A stretch of 64,000 bases of DNA, from NCBI RefSeq assembly GCF_005930355.1, contig NZ_VDBO01000004.1:103923-167922 (forward strand). The letters are read 5' to 3'. The stretch comes from Paenibacillus sinopodophylli. GTDB taxonomy: Bacteria > Bacillota > Bacilli > Paenibacillales > Paenibacillaceae. Within the stretch, counting starts at the first letter, position 1; the number at the start of each line of letters is the position of its first letter. Of the stretch, positions 35,564 to 43,800 are shown piece by piece. Below the pieces are notes generated by a model. That model saw only the letters and a program-made list of their open reading frames with translations, searched no databases and had not been told where the DNA came from. A program made the translations under genes and the position numbers.

Positions 35564-36724
35564 TTATCTCACCAGCTTCGCGCGGATGACCAAACAATCA
35601 TGTGCGGGCACGACGGCACTGTATCTTTCCTTGAATACACCAAGCTCTTTGTGCTCCCAGCAATCGTATAAGGAGAGCGAAACACCCGATGCATACGGAA
35701 GACCGATATCCCAGAACAATAGTGGCAGCTCCCTCTGGCTGTCGCTCAGGTTGAAAAAACCTACGGCTACATCACCGTCTGTTAACGCCTTCACCAGCAT
35801 AAACGTTTCATAGGTATGGAACCAATTGGGTTCAGGCTTAATACGGTAGGCTCCCCGGGCTTCTTGGTCCTGATTTATTGCAATGATGTCCTTGTTGAGT
35901 AGAATCTGCTTTGTAGCCTGGCTTGCACTTCGTATGTCACTGCCAATCATCAGCGGAGACCCCATCATGCTCCATAAAGAATAGTGGGTTTTGTATTCAT
36001 TGTCTGTACAGCCGCCAATCTTGCTGCCTATAAATCCGTCGTTGCTGCCGCCGTACATCCCGACTACCAGCATGTCCATATCGTTATGGCAGAAAGAGCC
36101 CGTGTAACAAACCTTGTCCAGCTGGGAAATCGCCAAGCTTTTGATGGACTCCCAATTATCTTGAATATCAAGAGTAGATCGGTACATGTGAGCACCAGAT
36201 TCGCGAATCCATTGATATACATTGTCTTCTCCCCAATTGCATGCAGAGAATAGAATGTCTCTCCCACAGTTTTTGAGTGCCAAGCTCATTCTTTTATACA
36301 GTATTTCTCCGGATATATTCCGTGGCTTGAAGCAATAATCGTATTTCAGGAAATCTACGCCCCATTCCGCGAAGGTCTTTGCGTCCTGGAACTCATGCTC
36401 GAAGCTCCCAGGAAATCCAGCACAGGTATGGGTTCCTGCACAGGAGTACATGCCGAACTTTAGACCTCTGTCGTGGATGTAGTCAGCCAAAGCCTTCATA
36501 CCGCTCGGGAATTTGTTGGGATCAGGCACTAGTCTCCCTTGCTCATCTCTTTCCTTCAGGCTCCAGCAATCATCTATTACGATGTATTTGTACCCCGCCT
36601 CTTTATAACCTTCCGACACGAATTGATCCGCTACATCGCAGATAAGCTGTTCATTAATATCCCAAGTGAAGGTGTTCCATGAATTCCATCCCATTGCAGG
36701 CGTCAAGCCAAGTAGCTTTTCCAT
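35564..36724 (-). CDS. Alpha-galactosidase, glycoside hydrolase family 27
   Basis: This 386-residue cytoplasmic GH27 enzyme has no signal peptide. The N-terminal signature 'LTPAMGWNSWNTF' and 'YIVIDDCWSL' lead to the nucleophile motif 'DFLKYDYC' (Asp129) and the acid/base region 'CHNDMDMLVVGM'. A C-terminal beta-sandwich follows. It would release galactose from melibiose, raffinose or galacto-oligosaccharides, fitting the convergent CUT1 importer and AraC regulator. GH27 also contains alpha-N-acetylgalactosaminidases and isomalto-dextranases, but the overall motif set favours alpha-galactosidase. Confidence 0.92.
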   Translation of the reverse strand: MEKLLGLTPAMGWNSWNTFTWDINEQLICDVADQFVSEGYKEAGYKYIVIDDCWSLKERDEQGRLVPDPNKFPSGMKALADYIHDRGLKFGMYSCAGTHTCAGFPGSFEHEFQDAKTFAEWGVDFLKYDYCFKPRNISGEILYKRMSLALKNCGRDILFSACNWGEDNVYQWIRESGAHMYRSTLDIQDNWESIKSLAISQLDKVCYTGSFCHNDMDMLVVGMYGGSNDGFIGSKIGGCTDNEYKTHYSLWSMMGSPLMIGSDIRSASQATKQILLNKDIIAINQDQEARGAYRIKPEPNWFHTYETFMLVKALTDGDVAVGFFNLSDSQRELPLLFWDIGLPYASGVSLSLYDCWEHKELGVFKERYSAVVPAHDCLVIRAKLVR

Positions 36725-36886
36725 AGTGGTTGTATTCCTCTCTGGTGTATGATTATATACCTTATTCTAATCATGTCTACCTAGCTATGCCTATAGCTGG
36801 TTGATGCTTGTATATGGACATTTATTGCCTTGAATGATCTAGCCACGAGCGGTCAAGTCTTTGACGGGCAAGGTAAACAAAAAAAG

Positions 36887-36926
36887 GGCTCCACATATTA
36901 ATCATGCATAATATGTAGAACCCTTT
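36887..36926 (-). terminator. Terminator of the NmrA-like gene
   Basis: AAAGGG-TCCACATATTA pairs with TAATATGT-GA-CCCTTT (small internal mismatches). On the minus strand it is followed by seven T. It lies about 30 bases past the stop codon. Confidence 0.8.
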
Positions 36927-36957
36927 GTATAGTTTTTGGGTAGTCACCGTTCAGGTA

Positions 36958-37866
36958 TTAGTTAGAGACGGGTGCGAAAAATCCATTCTGCACAGCTTGT
37001 TTCACCCACTCTGTGAGCGGAGTGCCAGGAGCGGCAGAACGCAGCTCATCGCTGACTTGCTCTGGTTTAGGTAATAAAAGAAAATGATTACTTAATCCAA
37101 GCCATTTGTATGAGTCGGCCAGACCTTCTGCTGTTTCTTTGCCCAGCATCGGAGATAATGCTTCATTGAATACTTCCACAGGAAGAGAGTAAAATTGTAT
37201 CTTTCTATTCAATACGACGCTAAACCGTTCAGCCAGTTGATTCCCGCTCAGCGCCTCAGGTCCTACGATAGGCAATGCTTGCCCTGCCAGTTCTGGGTGT
37301 TTAAGTGCATGTACACTGTAAGTAGCCGCATCTTCCATACTGATCCATGCGATTGGAGAATCGGCTGGTACAGGATATGCCAGTGTTTGATTGTCCACAA
37401 CTCCGGGGATAAGGAAGTTTTCCATATAAAATGTAGGTTGAAGGATGATAAACGGAACGCCACTTTGCTTCAAATAAGCAATCGCCTCCTTTTTAATATC
37501 ATAAGCAGCAACACCTGTAACTTCATCTGTAAAGAAACCGCTGGTATTAAAAACGAGAAGCTTAACATTCGCCTCTTTGGCAGCATCTACGGTATTACGA
37601 ATAAATTGTTGATTACGCTCCAAATCGTAATCAACCGGCATCACCAGAAACACCTTGTTAACGCCTTGATGAGCTGGAATGAGGCTTGCTGCATCGGATA
37701 GATCCCCAACAAAGGCGGTAATGCCTTGCTCTTGAAGCTGGGCAGCCTTGTCCGAGCTTCTTACTATCGTATGAACAGTGTGACCCTCCTCCACAAGCTT
37801 GCTGGCGACTGCCCCTCCTTGCACGCCACCTGCTCCATAAACTAATATGCTATCCTTTGTTTCCAT
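36958..37866 (-). CDS. NmrA-like NAD(P)-binding protein (atypical SDR)
   Basis: This 302-residue protein has the Rossmann motif 'ILVYGAGGVQGGAVASKLVE' and the NmrA/azoreductase-like body ('VFNTSGFFTD', 'GVPFIILQPTFYMENFL'). Members are redox sensors, quinone reductases or epimerase-like enzymes. It is transcribed divergently from an HxlR regulator, which is the classic arrangement for electrophile- or quinone-responsive reductases (inference). Substrate unknown. Confidence 0.85.
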   Translation of the reverse strand: METKDSILVYGAGGVQGGAVASKLVEEGHTVHTIVRSSDKAAQLQEQGITAFVGDLSDAASLIPAHQGVNKVFLVMPVDYDLERNQQFIRNTVDAAKEANVKLLVFNTSGFFTDEVTGVAAYDIKKEAIAYLKQSGVPFIILQPTFYMENFLIPGVVDNQTLAYPVPADSPIAWISMEDAATYSVHALKHPELAGQALPIVGPEALSGNQLAERFSVVLNRKIQFYSLPVEVFNEALSPMLGKETAEGLADSYKWLGLSNHFLLLPKPEQVSDELRSAAPGTPLTEWVKQAVQNGFFAPVSN

Positions 37867-37999
37867 CTCATCGTCATCCTTTCATTTACTAAAAGTTATT
37901 TTGTGATTATAGTTATAGATTACAGACTTAAATGCAATTATGTAAGTACGCACATCAATGATATATAGTATCCCTAAGGATCCTAAAGGAGGAAATATA

Positions 38000-38341
38000 T
38001 TGGACAAACAAGACTCAAATTGCTCACAATGTCCGGTTGAATATACGGTCAATATGGTCGGAGGCAAGTATAAATTGCTCATTTTACACAAGCTTTCGAT
38101 TTTTGGAGTAAGGCGGTTTAATGAATTAAGAAAAGAATTTCCCAATATTACGCAGCGTACACTCACTCGCCAACTGCGTGAGCTTGAAAGCGATGGCCTC
38201 GTTAACAGAAAAGTCTATTCTGAAATTCCACCCAAAGTAGAGTATTCTATCTCCGAGACCGGTAAGAGCCTTCATTCTATACTTCATCATATGGAGAAGT
38301 GGGGCTTGAACCATATCGAAAATAATCCTAAAAAATCCTGA
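38000..38341 (+). CDS. HxlR-family transcriptional regulator
   Basis: A 113-residue winged-helix regulator: 'YTVNMVGGKYKLLILHKL' and 'RFNELRKEFPNITQRTLTRQLREL' are the HxlR signature. The N-terminal pair 'CSQCPVEYT' could provide a redox-sensing cysteine, as in related HypR/YodB proteins. TTG at 38000 is chosen because AAAGGAGG lies seven bases upstream; the ATG 14 codons earlier has no such site. It probably controls the divergent NmrA-like gene. Confidence 0.87.
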   Translation: MDKQDSNCSQCPVEYTVNMVGGKYKLLILHKLSIFGVRRFNELRKEFPNITQRTLTRQLRELESDGLVNRKVYSEIPPKVEYSISETGKSLHSILHHMEKWGLNHIENNPKKS

Positions 38342-38414
38342 TAACCGCACTTTTCAGAAAAGATAGGTACGGCCTCAGATTCATAACGAACAATCTAAGG
38401 AATTGTAATGAATA

Positions 38415-38450
38415 TAGTCTGTCCAGAAAATAAAACTTCTGGACAGACTA
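38415..38450. terminator. Bidirectional terminator between convergent genes
   Basis: TAGTCTGTCCAGAA pairs with TTCTGGACAGACTA around an eight-base loop. The genes for the HxlR regulator and the isochorismatase-family protein converge on it. Confidence 0.8.
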
Positions 38451-38511
38451 TTAAAGTTTTGAACCATATAATTATTGCGATTTCTTTGTTTTGTAAGCTT
38501 GAACTAGCTTT

Positions 38512-39057
38512 TTAATTCACAAAATGCTCGGTAGAAATTACATTGGCATACATACCGTTAAGTGCGCCGACAAACGCATAATGAACTTGTTCAGCAGTAA
38601 CGCCCTTACCCTCATAAGATAAGTCACGTGTCGCACATGCATCTTCAATAAGTGTAGCTTCAAAACCTAATTCCACTGCTGCTCTTACTGTTGCATCAAT
38701 ACACATATGTGTCATCATACCAAGAACAACGACCTTGGTAACGCCCTTTTCCTTTAATTTCCTTTCCAAATCCGTCTTTAAAAAGCTGTTAGGAAAATGT
38801 TTAATGATGATACTTTCATTCTCCAAAGGCTGAACAGTTTCATGTATTTCAGCACCCTTTGTGTCTGGAAGGAAGAATCCAATTACTGGATCAGCTGCGA
38901 TATGTTGAATATGAAAAATGTTATCCTTGTTGTTCTGTCTAAACCACTTAAGGACTTTTGCAGCATTCGCAGCCGCTTTATCGGGATTGACCAATTCCAT
39001 GTTTCCATTCGGGAAATAATCATTTTGAATATCGATAATAATTAACGCTGTGCTCAT
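38512..39057 (-). CDS. Isochorismatase-family cysteine hydrolase
   Basis: This 181-residue hydrolase carries the Asp-Lys-Cys triad: 'LIIIDIQNDYF', 'IIKHFPNSF' and 'GMMTHMCIDATVRAA'. Relatives act on isochorismate, nicotinamide or N-carbamoyl compounds; the substrate here is not identifiable. ATG 39057, with GAGGTGGAGAG just upstream, is preferred to the longer frame. It is divergent from an Lrp-type regulator that may control it. Confidence 0.88.
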   Translation of the reverse strand: MSTALIIIDIQNDYFPNGNMELVNPDKAAANAAKVLKWFRQNNKDNIFHIQHIAADPVIGFFLPDTKGAEIHETVQPLENESIIIKHFPNSFLKTDLERKLKEKGVTKVVVLGMMTHMCIDATVRAAVELGFEATLIEDACATRDLSYEGKGVTAEQVHYAFVGALNGMYANVISTEHFVN

Positions 39058-39177
39058 TCTCTCCACCTCAACTATCATATTTTGTTACACTAAAATCATA
39101 AATCATAAGTTGATTTCTATGAATAACTTGATGAAATGCTTTACTACCAAATGCTTTCATGCTGAAAGGAGTTTATG

Positions 39178-39621
39178 ATGGAGCTTGATAACATTGATTT
39201 TCAGATCCTGTGGTTATTAACCGAGAATTCACGTATTCAGTGGAAAGACTTAGGTGAACAAATCCATATGACGGGACAGGCGGTAGGGAACCGTATTAAA
39301 AAACTTGAGGATAATGGCGTAATTAAAGCCTACTCGCTAATAGTCGATGAAATGAAAGTAGGACTTTCTTATACCGCATTTATCCTTATTTATATGAAAA
39401 CATCCAATCATAATTCCTTCATACAATTTATCAATGAACAAAATGAGGTAGTTGAAGCTCACCGAATATCAGGAGAAGGCTGTTACCATTTAAAAGTGAA
39501 AATTCATTCCCAAGAAAAATTGAATCTTTTTCTAAATGAAATTCTTGAGTATGGGAACTATAGTGTAAGCTTATCCATAAATGAAATTAAACAACGTAAT
39601 CCATTGATCGCCACAATATAA
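39178..39621 (+). CDS. Lrp/AsnC-family transcriptional regulator
   Basis: A 147-residue regulator: the N-terminal helix-turn-helix 'NSRIQWKDLGEQIHMTGQAVGNRIKKLEDNGVI' is followed by a RAM-type effector domain ('VEAHRISGEGCYHLKVKIHS'). Two tandem ATGs exist; the second (39178) has better spacing from AAAGGAG. It is divergent from the isochorismatase-family gene, which suggests local control (inference). Confidence 0.88.
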   Translation: MELDNIDFQILWLLTENSRIQWKDLGEQIHMTGQAVGNRIKKLEDNGVIKAYSLIVDEMKVGLSYTAFILIYMKTSNHNSFIQFINEQNEVVEAHRISGEGCYHLKVKIHSQEKLNLFLNEILEYGNYSVSLSINEIKQRNPLIATI

Positions 39622-39792
39622 TGAAGTACGACTCGGCATAATAGTCGGCCTCATAAGAATGAACTTCTATTTCCGATTCGAAATCTAGGGTACAAATATT
39701 GGTATTCATTCGGCTTTTATCTTTCGTTTTGGGTGCATAACCAAAGCTAGAACTTCTTATATTTTTCATTTTCTTTGCGCAATAAGAAGCTA

Positions 39793-39821
39793 TTGACAAA
39801 AAAAATGTTAGCATATAACAT
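39793..39821 (+). promoter_or_regulatory. Promoter of the MarR-efflux operon
   Basis: A perfect TTGACA (39793-39798) is followed after 17 bases by TAACAT (39816-39821). Two short inverted repeats, GTTA-N5-TAAC (39808-39820, over the -10 box) and AGTT-N5-AACT (39837-39849), lie where a MarR repressor would be expected to bind its own promoter. Confidence 0.7.
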
Positions 39822-39878
39822 ACACTTATAAAGTTTAGTTCACTTAACTTAACTCATCTTATTAGCAAGGAGAATATT

Positions 39879-40340
39879 ATGCTTTCAGATCATCAAAAGA
39901 TGTATAAAGAGCTAACTGTCGTTTTAAGTGAATATTACTTGAATTATCTTTTGTACAATAAAAACGCTCAAAGGTTCAACGATTACCATTTAACAACACA
40001 GCAAGATGCGTTTTTATTTTTTATGAAAGACAATCCACGCATCACAGCAAATGAAATCGCCAAGAAATTTGCGATTTCTAAAAGTGCTGTGAGCCAAGTA
40101 TTATCGAAGCTCGAAGCACAAAACTTTATCAAGCGCGAGGCCAACCCAAATAAACATCGCGAGTTTTTCATCAGATTGGCAGAGAAAGGTCTTGATTATC
40201 AGGCATTAAGCGAAGAAGCAGATAAAGAATTTATGGAGAAGCACTTCGCTGACATTGATCTAGAACAATTGGAGAATGTATTACGAACAATGAAGAAAGT
40301 GAATGTATCTATTTCACCCCCCCAACATATAGGACGGTGA
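39879..40340 (+). CDS. MarR-family transcriptional regulator
   Basis: A 153-residue winged-helix protein: 'DNPRITANEIAKKFAISKSAVSQVLSKLEAQNFIKRE' is the DNA-recognition helix region and 'NPNKHREFFIRLAEKG' is the wing. It lies 33 bases upstream of an MFS efflux gene in the same direction and has inverted repeats at its promoter, so it probably represses the pair until a drug or toxic compound binds (inference from family). Confidence 0.88.
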   Translation: MLSDHQKMYKELTVVLSEYYLNYLLYNKNAQRFNDYHLTTQQDAFLFFMKDNPRITANEIAKKFAISKSAVSQVLSKLEAQNFIKREANPNKHREFFIRLAEKGLDYQALSEEADKEFMEKHFADIDLEQLENVLRTMKKVNVSISPPQHIGR

Positions 40341-40373
40341 ATTGTTTTACAATTCATTTAGAGGGAATCAATT

Positions 40374-41552
40374 ATGAATGGAAAAGAAAAAATATCTATT
40401 GCCCTTGCATTATCTAGTTTATTTATTGCTTATGTGGGGATGGGACTTGCCGCACCGGTTATGCCATCGATTGCGAAGGATCTAAGATTAAGTGGTGCCG
40501 TTGTTGGTTACTTGTTCGCAGCGATGGCCTTTGCACAGTTTCTGGCCTCCCCTTTTACAGGTGTATGGGTCGATTCAATCGGACGTAAAAAAATGATGGT
40601 CATCGGCCTTTTGATATTTTCATTTTCAGAGGCACTGTTTGGCTTATCAAATGAAATGTGGCTATTATTTGTGAGCCGTTTCCTTGGTGGTATAGGCGCC
40701 GCCTTCATTATGCCAGCTGTAGTTACGTATATTGCCGATAAAACTACGCTAGCAAATCGTGCAAAAGGGTTAGGCTACCAATCGGCTGCGATTAGTTTAG
40801 GATTTATAATCGGACCAGGAGTCGGCGGATTTATTGCAGAGTTTGGGATACGCGTACCGTTCTTCTTTGCTGCTGCCATATCATTGATTACTGCCATTGT
40901 TATTTTCCTTCTATTAGAAGAATCTATTCCAACAGACCAACTGCAAAAAAATCGTGAATCCGCTGTACGACCAAAGTTTATTCAAGAGTTTAAAAAATCT
41001 TTTCAGACACAGTACTTCACCCCACTACTGGTCGTGTTCGTTCTAGCATTCGGACTCGCCGTTTATGAAATGATGTTTAGCTTATTCGTCGATGAAAAGT
41101 TTGGCTTTACGATCCGTGATATTTCAATCATTATTACGATTGGTTCATTAGCTGGAGTTGTCTCTCAAATTTTATTCTTTGGAAAGCTAGTCAATGCCAT
41201 TGGGGAACGAATGTTGATTAATTTAACCTTACTCTCTTCTGCTATATTTATCTTTATTACGATTTTAATAGACGGTTACTGGACGATGATTGTCATTACG
41301 AGTATTGTATTCTTCTCTGGTGATATTTTACGTCCTGCTGTGACATCCTTTTTATCAAAACTAGCAGGGGAAAACCAAGGGTATATTGCAGGTATGAACT
41401 CTGCATACACAAGCTTCGGTATCATACTAGGACCAATTATTGGCGGTATTTTATTTGATACTAACATCGATATGCCGTATGCATTTGCGGCAATTGTGCT
41501 TGCCATCGCGTTTGTCATTTCAAGCATAAAATTAAAGAAGTCTCACCATTAA
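40374..41552 (+). CDS. MFS multidrug efflux transporter (NorA/TetA-like)
   Basis: This 392-residue protein has 12 membrane segments. The loop 2-3 motif is 'GVWVDSIGRKKMMVIGLL' and the antiporter motif C is visible as 'GYQSAAISLGFIIGPGVGGFI', marking the drug:H+ antiporter group 1. It forms an operon with the MarR gene. Base composition is somewhat more AT-rich than the sugar operons. Drug specificity cannot be read from sequence. Confidence 0.88.
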   Translation: MNGKEKISIALALSSLFIAYVGMGLAAPVMPSIAKDLRLSGAVVGYLFAAMAFAQFLASPFTGVWVDSIGRKKMMVIGLLIFSFSEALFGLSNEMWLLFVSRFLGGIGAAFIMPAVVTYIADKTTLANRAKGLGYQSAAISLGFIIGPGVGGFIAEFGIRVPFFFAAAISLITAIVIFLLLEESIPTDQLQKNRESAVRPKFIQEFKKSFQTQYFTPLLVVFVLAFGLAVYEMMFSLFVDEKFGFTIRDISIIITIGSLAGVVSQILFFGKLVNAIGERMLINLTLLSSAIFIFITILIDGYWTMIVITSIVFFSGDILRPAVTSFLSKLAGENQGYIAGMNSAYTSFGIILGPIIGGILFDTNIDMPYAFAAIVLAIAFVISSIKLKKSHH

Positions 41553-41948
41553 ATCTTGGTACTACTTAGGTCCCCTTTGGGGACTTCAAGACCTATACTA
41601 TCCGGTTCCGAGACAACGACGTAATAACACTTCGCCCCACTCTGCTCCAGAGTGCGATATGAGAATCCTACATACTTTGATCTCCGTCTTTCCAGCACAC
41701 AACATATCGCTCCATTAAAGGTTAGAGCAAGCAGCTACCTGATGCTTTCAGCTGCTGGAATATAATCACAAACCTCTTTCACAAGTGTATTCATGACACT
41801 GAAAACCAACATAGAAAGTAAATCATAACCCACACCACTTCTCATTTTATACTCCTTCAAATCCATCAATCGTACGCAAAGAATTCATAAATATTGAGCA
41901 GTTGCAATGAGTGATCCGTGCCGGCTCCTTCTACTCCCTATCTAGCTT
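41553..41948. other. Gene-poor stretch with decayed sequence
   Basis: No intact gene is seen. A short hairpin (GGTCCCC-TTT-GGGGACT, near 41570-41586) follows the MFS stop codon. On the minus strand a 36-codon frame with a GGAG site (about 41730-41845) reads 'MRSGVGYDLLSMLVFSVMN' and stops; it matches no family I recognise and may be another gene remnant. Confidence 0.35.
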
Positions 41949-42226
41949 CTATATCCTCCTCTTAGATACCTCTACTTTCTTTAATCGGATTCTAGGGTCC
42001 AGAATGACAAGTCTGATATCCGAAGCCAATTTGTCTATATAAGTCGGTGTGTTTAATCCTAACTCCTCACGAATAGCTTCTAATCCCTTTGTGATAGTGC
42101 ACCTTCACTAGCTTGTAAAATAGCCAACACTGGATCACCCAATGCCAGCTTCATTAAGATGAATGTCACTATACTAAGCAATAGCAGCACAGCCGCAAGG
42201 GGATTAATAATATAATAATGCGGCAT
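41949..42226 (-). pseudogene. Decayed NikB/DppB-like ABC permease remnant
   Basis: Reading the minus strand from an ATG at 42226 gives 'NPLAAVLLLLSIVTFILMKL' then 'ALGDPVLAILQASEGALS', a NikB/DppB N-terminus (family form: LVTFxLMKLAPGDPV). A stop follows, but one frame over the similarity continues as 'ITKGLEAIREELGLNTPTYI', the next conserved block. It then jumps to 'DIRLVILDPRIRL', the typical C-terminal end. The gene therefore has a frameshift and has lost most of its middle. It marks an ancestral nickel/peptide/metallophore permease locus that has decayed next to the GC-rich metal-uptake operon. Confidence 0.7.
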
Positions 42227-42239
42227 TGCTCCACTAATA

Positions 42240-42780
42240 ATCTCAACAGCTTTACGAGTCAGTTCGTTTCGTGGTTAAACTACACTTTAACCCCGAATTG
42301 ACCGCTTTGTGACGTCATTGAGTTAGAAGCAAATGTCATCATTCCTTCACATAAATAACTCTAAATGGTCATGGATTTCTCTTGTTTATCTTTTACTATT
42401 GAGCGGAACGGACTTGCAGAAAAAAATGATGGAGAAAGCGAGATGTGGATCATTACGCCAAAATAGGATACAAATCTACTGGATAAAAAAGCACAATCAT
42501 AAGTAGAGCTTACTCTCATTCGTTGTCAATCCCATGAGCGGATGACAGAATTGCAACATCTTGTGCTCGTCTGCTAGGGTAAGTTCGTCACCCAACTCGT
42601 TTGCAATCTTAGAGCGGCGTTTGCAAGGAGCTGCGCCAGATGACAGGTAAATATCGTATACGTTTGCGGACGGCAAATTCCGAAGGTCGCCGTACTATAC
42701 CTTTGTAGGTAGATGATTCGTTCCAACGTCAAATAACTCGCTATTTTTCAATCAAAACACAATATTGGAGGATTCCTTTC
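42240..42780. other. Non-coding or decayed stretch before the GC-rich operon
   Basis: No intact gene. Several short open stretches occur on both strands (for example a 33-codon plus-strand frame from 42365), but none has a ribosome site with family similarity. The composition is host-like. GGAGG just before 42781 serves the next gene. Confidence 0.35.
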
Positions 42781-43800
42781 ATGAACAGAACCAAGTCAAA
42801 TCTACTTATACTATCATTCAGCGCAGTTATCGCTTTATCTGGGTGCGGGTCGTCCGATGGCTCCGCCGGCTCCCCTAGTTCAACCGTATCCCCTATGTCA
42901 GCGGGGGCTGTGTATCCGGTATCAGTTGAGAATTGTGGGCGCACGTTGACGTTCGATTCGGCGCCGGAGCGTGTGGTGAGTCTATGGCAGGCGCCGACTG
43001 AGATGATGCTCGCCCTCGGACTAGATGATCGCATCAAGGCGGTCGCGGGTAACTACGCCGCCTTCCCCGATAGCATTGCCGAAGCCGCCGGGGGACTCAC
43101 CGTAATTGGTACCTCTATGAGTTGGCCTTCAAAGGAGGTTCTGTTGAGCCAAGCCCCAGACCTTGTGGTCGGCCAGTCCCTAGAGGGCTTCGCCTTCGAC
43201 ACCTCGCAGGGCTACGCCTCGGTGGAGCAGATTGAAGAGGGTGGCGCGAAGGTTTACGGGTCAAACATGTGCAGCTCGGCGGATGCTCTAACTATGACGC
43301 TCGAGACACCATACAGCAGCTTGCGGGACTTCGGAGCGATCTTTGGCGTCTCAGACCGGGCGGAGAAGTTCATCGCCCAAATGGCTGCGGAGAAGCAGAC
43401 GGTAGTAGACGCCGTGAAGGGTAAGCCCACGCAACGAGTCGCGTTCTACAACGGGGGCGATGGACCGCTGATCGTGCTCGCTGGCGGCATCTACGATGAC
43501 GCAATCGCAACGGCCGGTGGTACGAACGTGTTCCCGTCGGACTCAGTCTACGTGAGCAAAGAGGACTTCGCGGCATCCGACGCCGATGTGATCCTCGTTG
43601 GCACCTTCGAGGGTCAAGAATTTGCGACCCTCAGCGACTACATTAAGAAGAACTTCCCCGACCTTCCTGCTGTGAAGGACGGCAGGCTCGTTGAGATTCC
43701 AGTCGCCGACACCGACGCGTCCATCTCCGTGATGAGAGGTTTGACAGAAATCGCGAACGGCCTCCATCCCGACCTGAATCTCGCGGTTCCTGCGTCGTGA
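42781..43800 (+). CDS. Iron-siderophore-type ABC substrate-binding lipoprotein (GC-rich island)
   Basis: This 339-residue binding protein of the PeripBP_2/FepB type has the lipobox 'IALSGCGSS' and the body signature 'CGRTLTFDSAPERVVSLWQ' with 'EMMLALGLDDRIKAVAG', which is typical of actinobacterial ferric-siderophore receptors. The first 60 or so bases (signal peptide) are AT-rich with Firmicute-like codons, then the sequence turns abruptly GC-rich near 42843. GGAGG precedes the ATG. It is the first of four overlapping or adjacent genes forming one importer operon. The ligand is probably a ferric siderophore or another metallophore (inference). Confidence 0.88.
   Translation: MNRTKSNLLILSFSAVIALSGCGSSDGSAGSPSSTVSPMSAGAVYPVSVENCGRTLTFDSAPERVVSLWQAPTEMMLALGLDDRIKAVAGNYAAFPDSIAEAAGGLTVIGTSMSWPSKEVLLSQAPDLVVGQSLEGFAFDTSQGYASVEQIEEGGAKVYGSNMCSSADALTMTLETPYSSLRDFGAIFGVSDRAEKFIAQMAAEKQTVVDAVKGKPTQRVAFYNGGDGPLIVLAGGIYDDAIATAGGTNVFPSDSVYVSKEDFAASDADVILVGTFEGQEFATLSDYIKKNFPDLPAVKDGRLVEIPVADTDASISVMRGLTEIANGLHPDLNLAVPAS

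Noticed and set aside
42640-42780. Possible Fur box before the GC-rich importer operon
   Set aside because: I found no convincing 19-base inverted repeat of the Fur type near the start; iron control cannot be claimed from the sequence.
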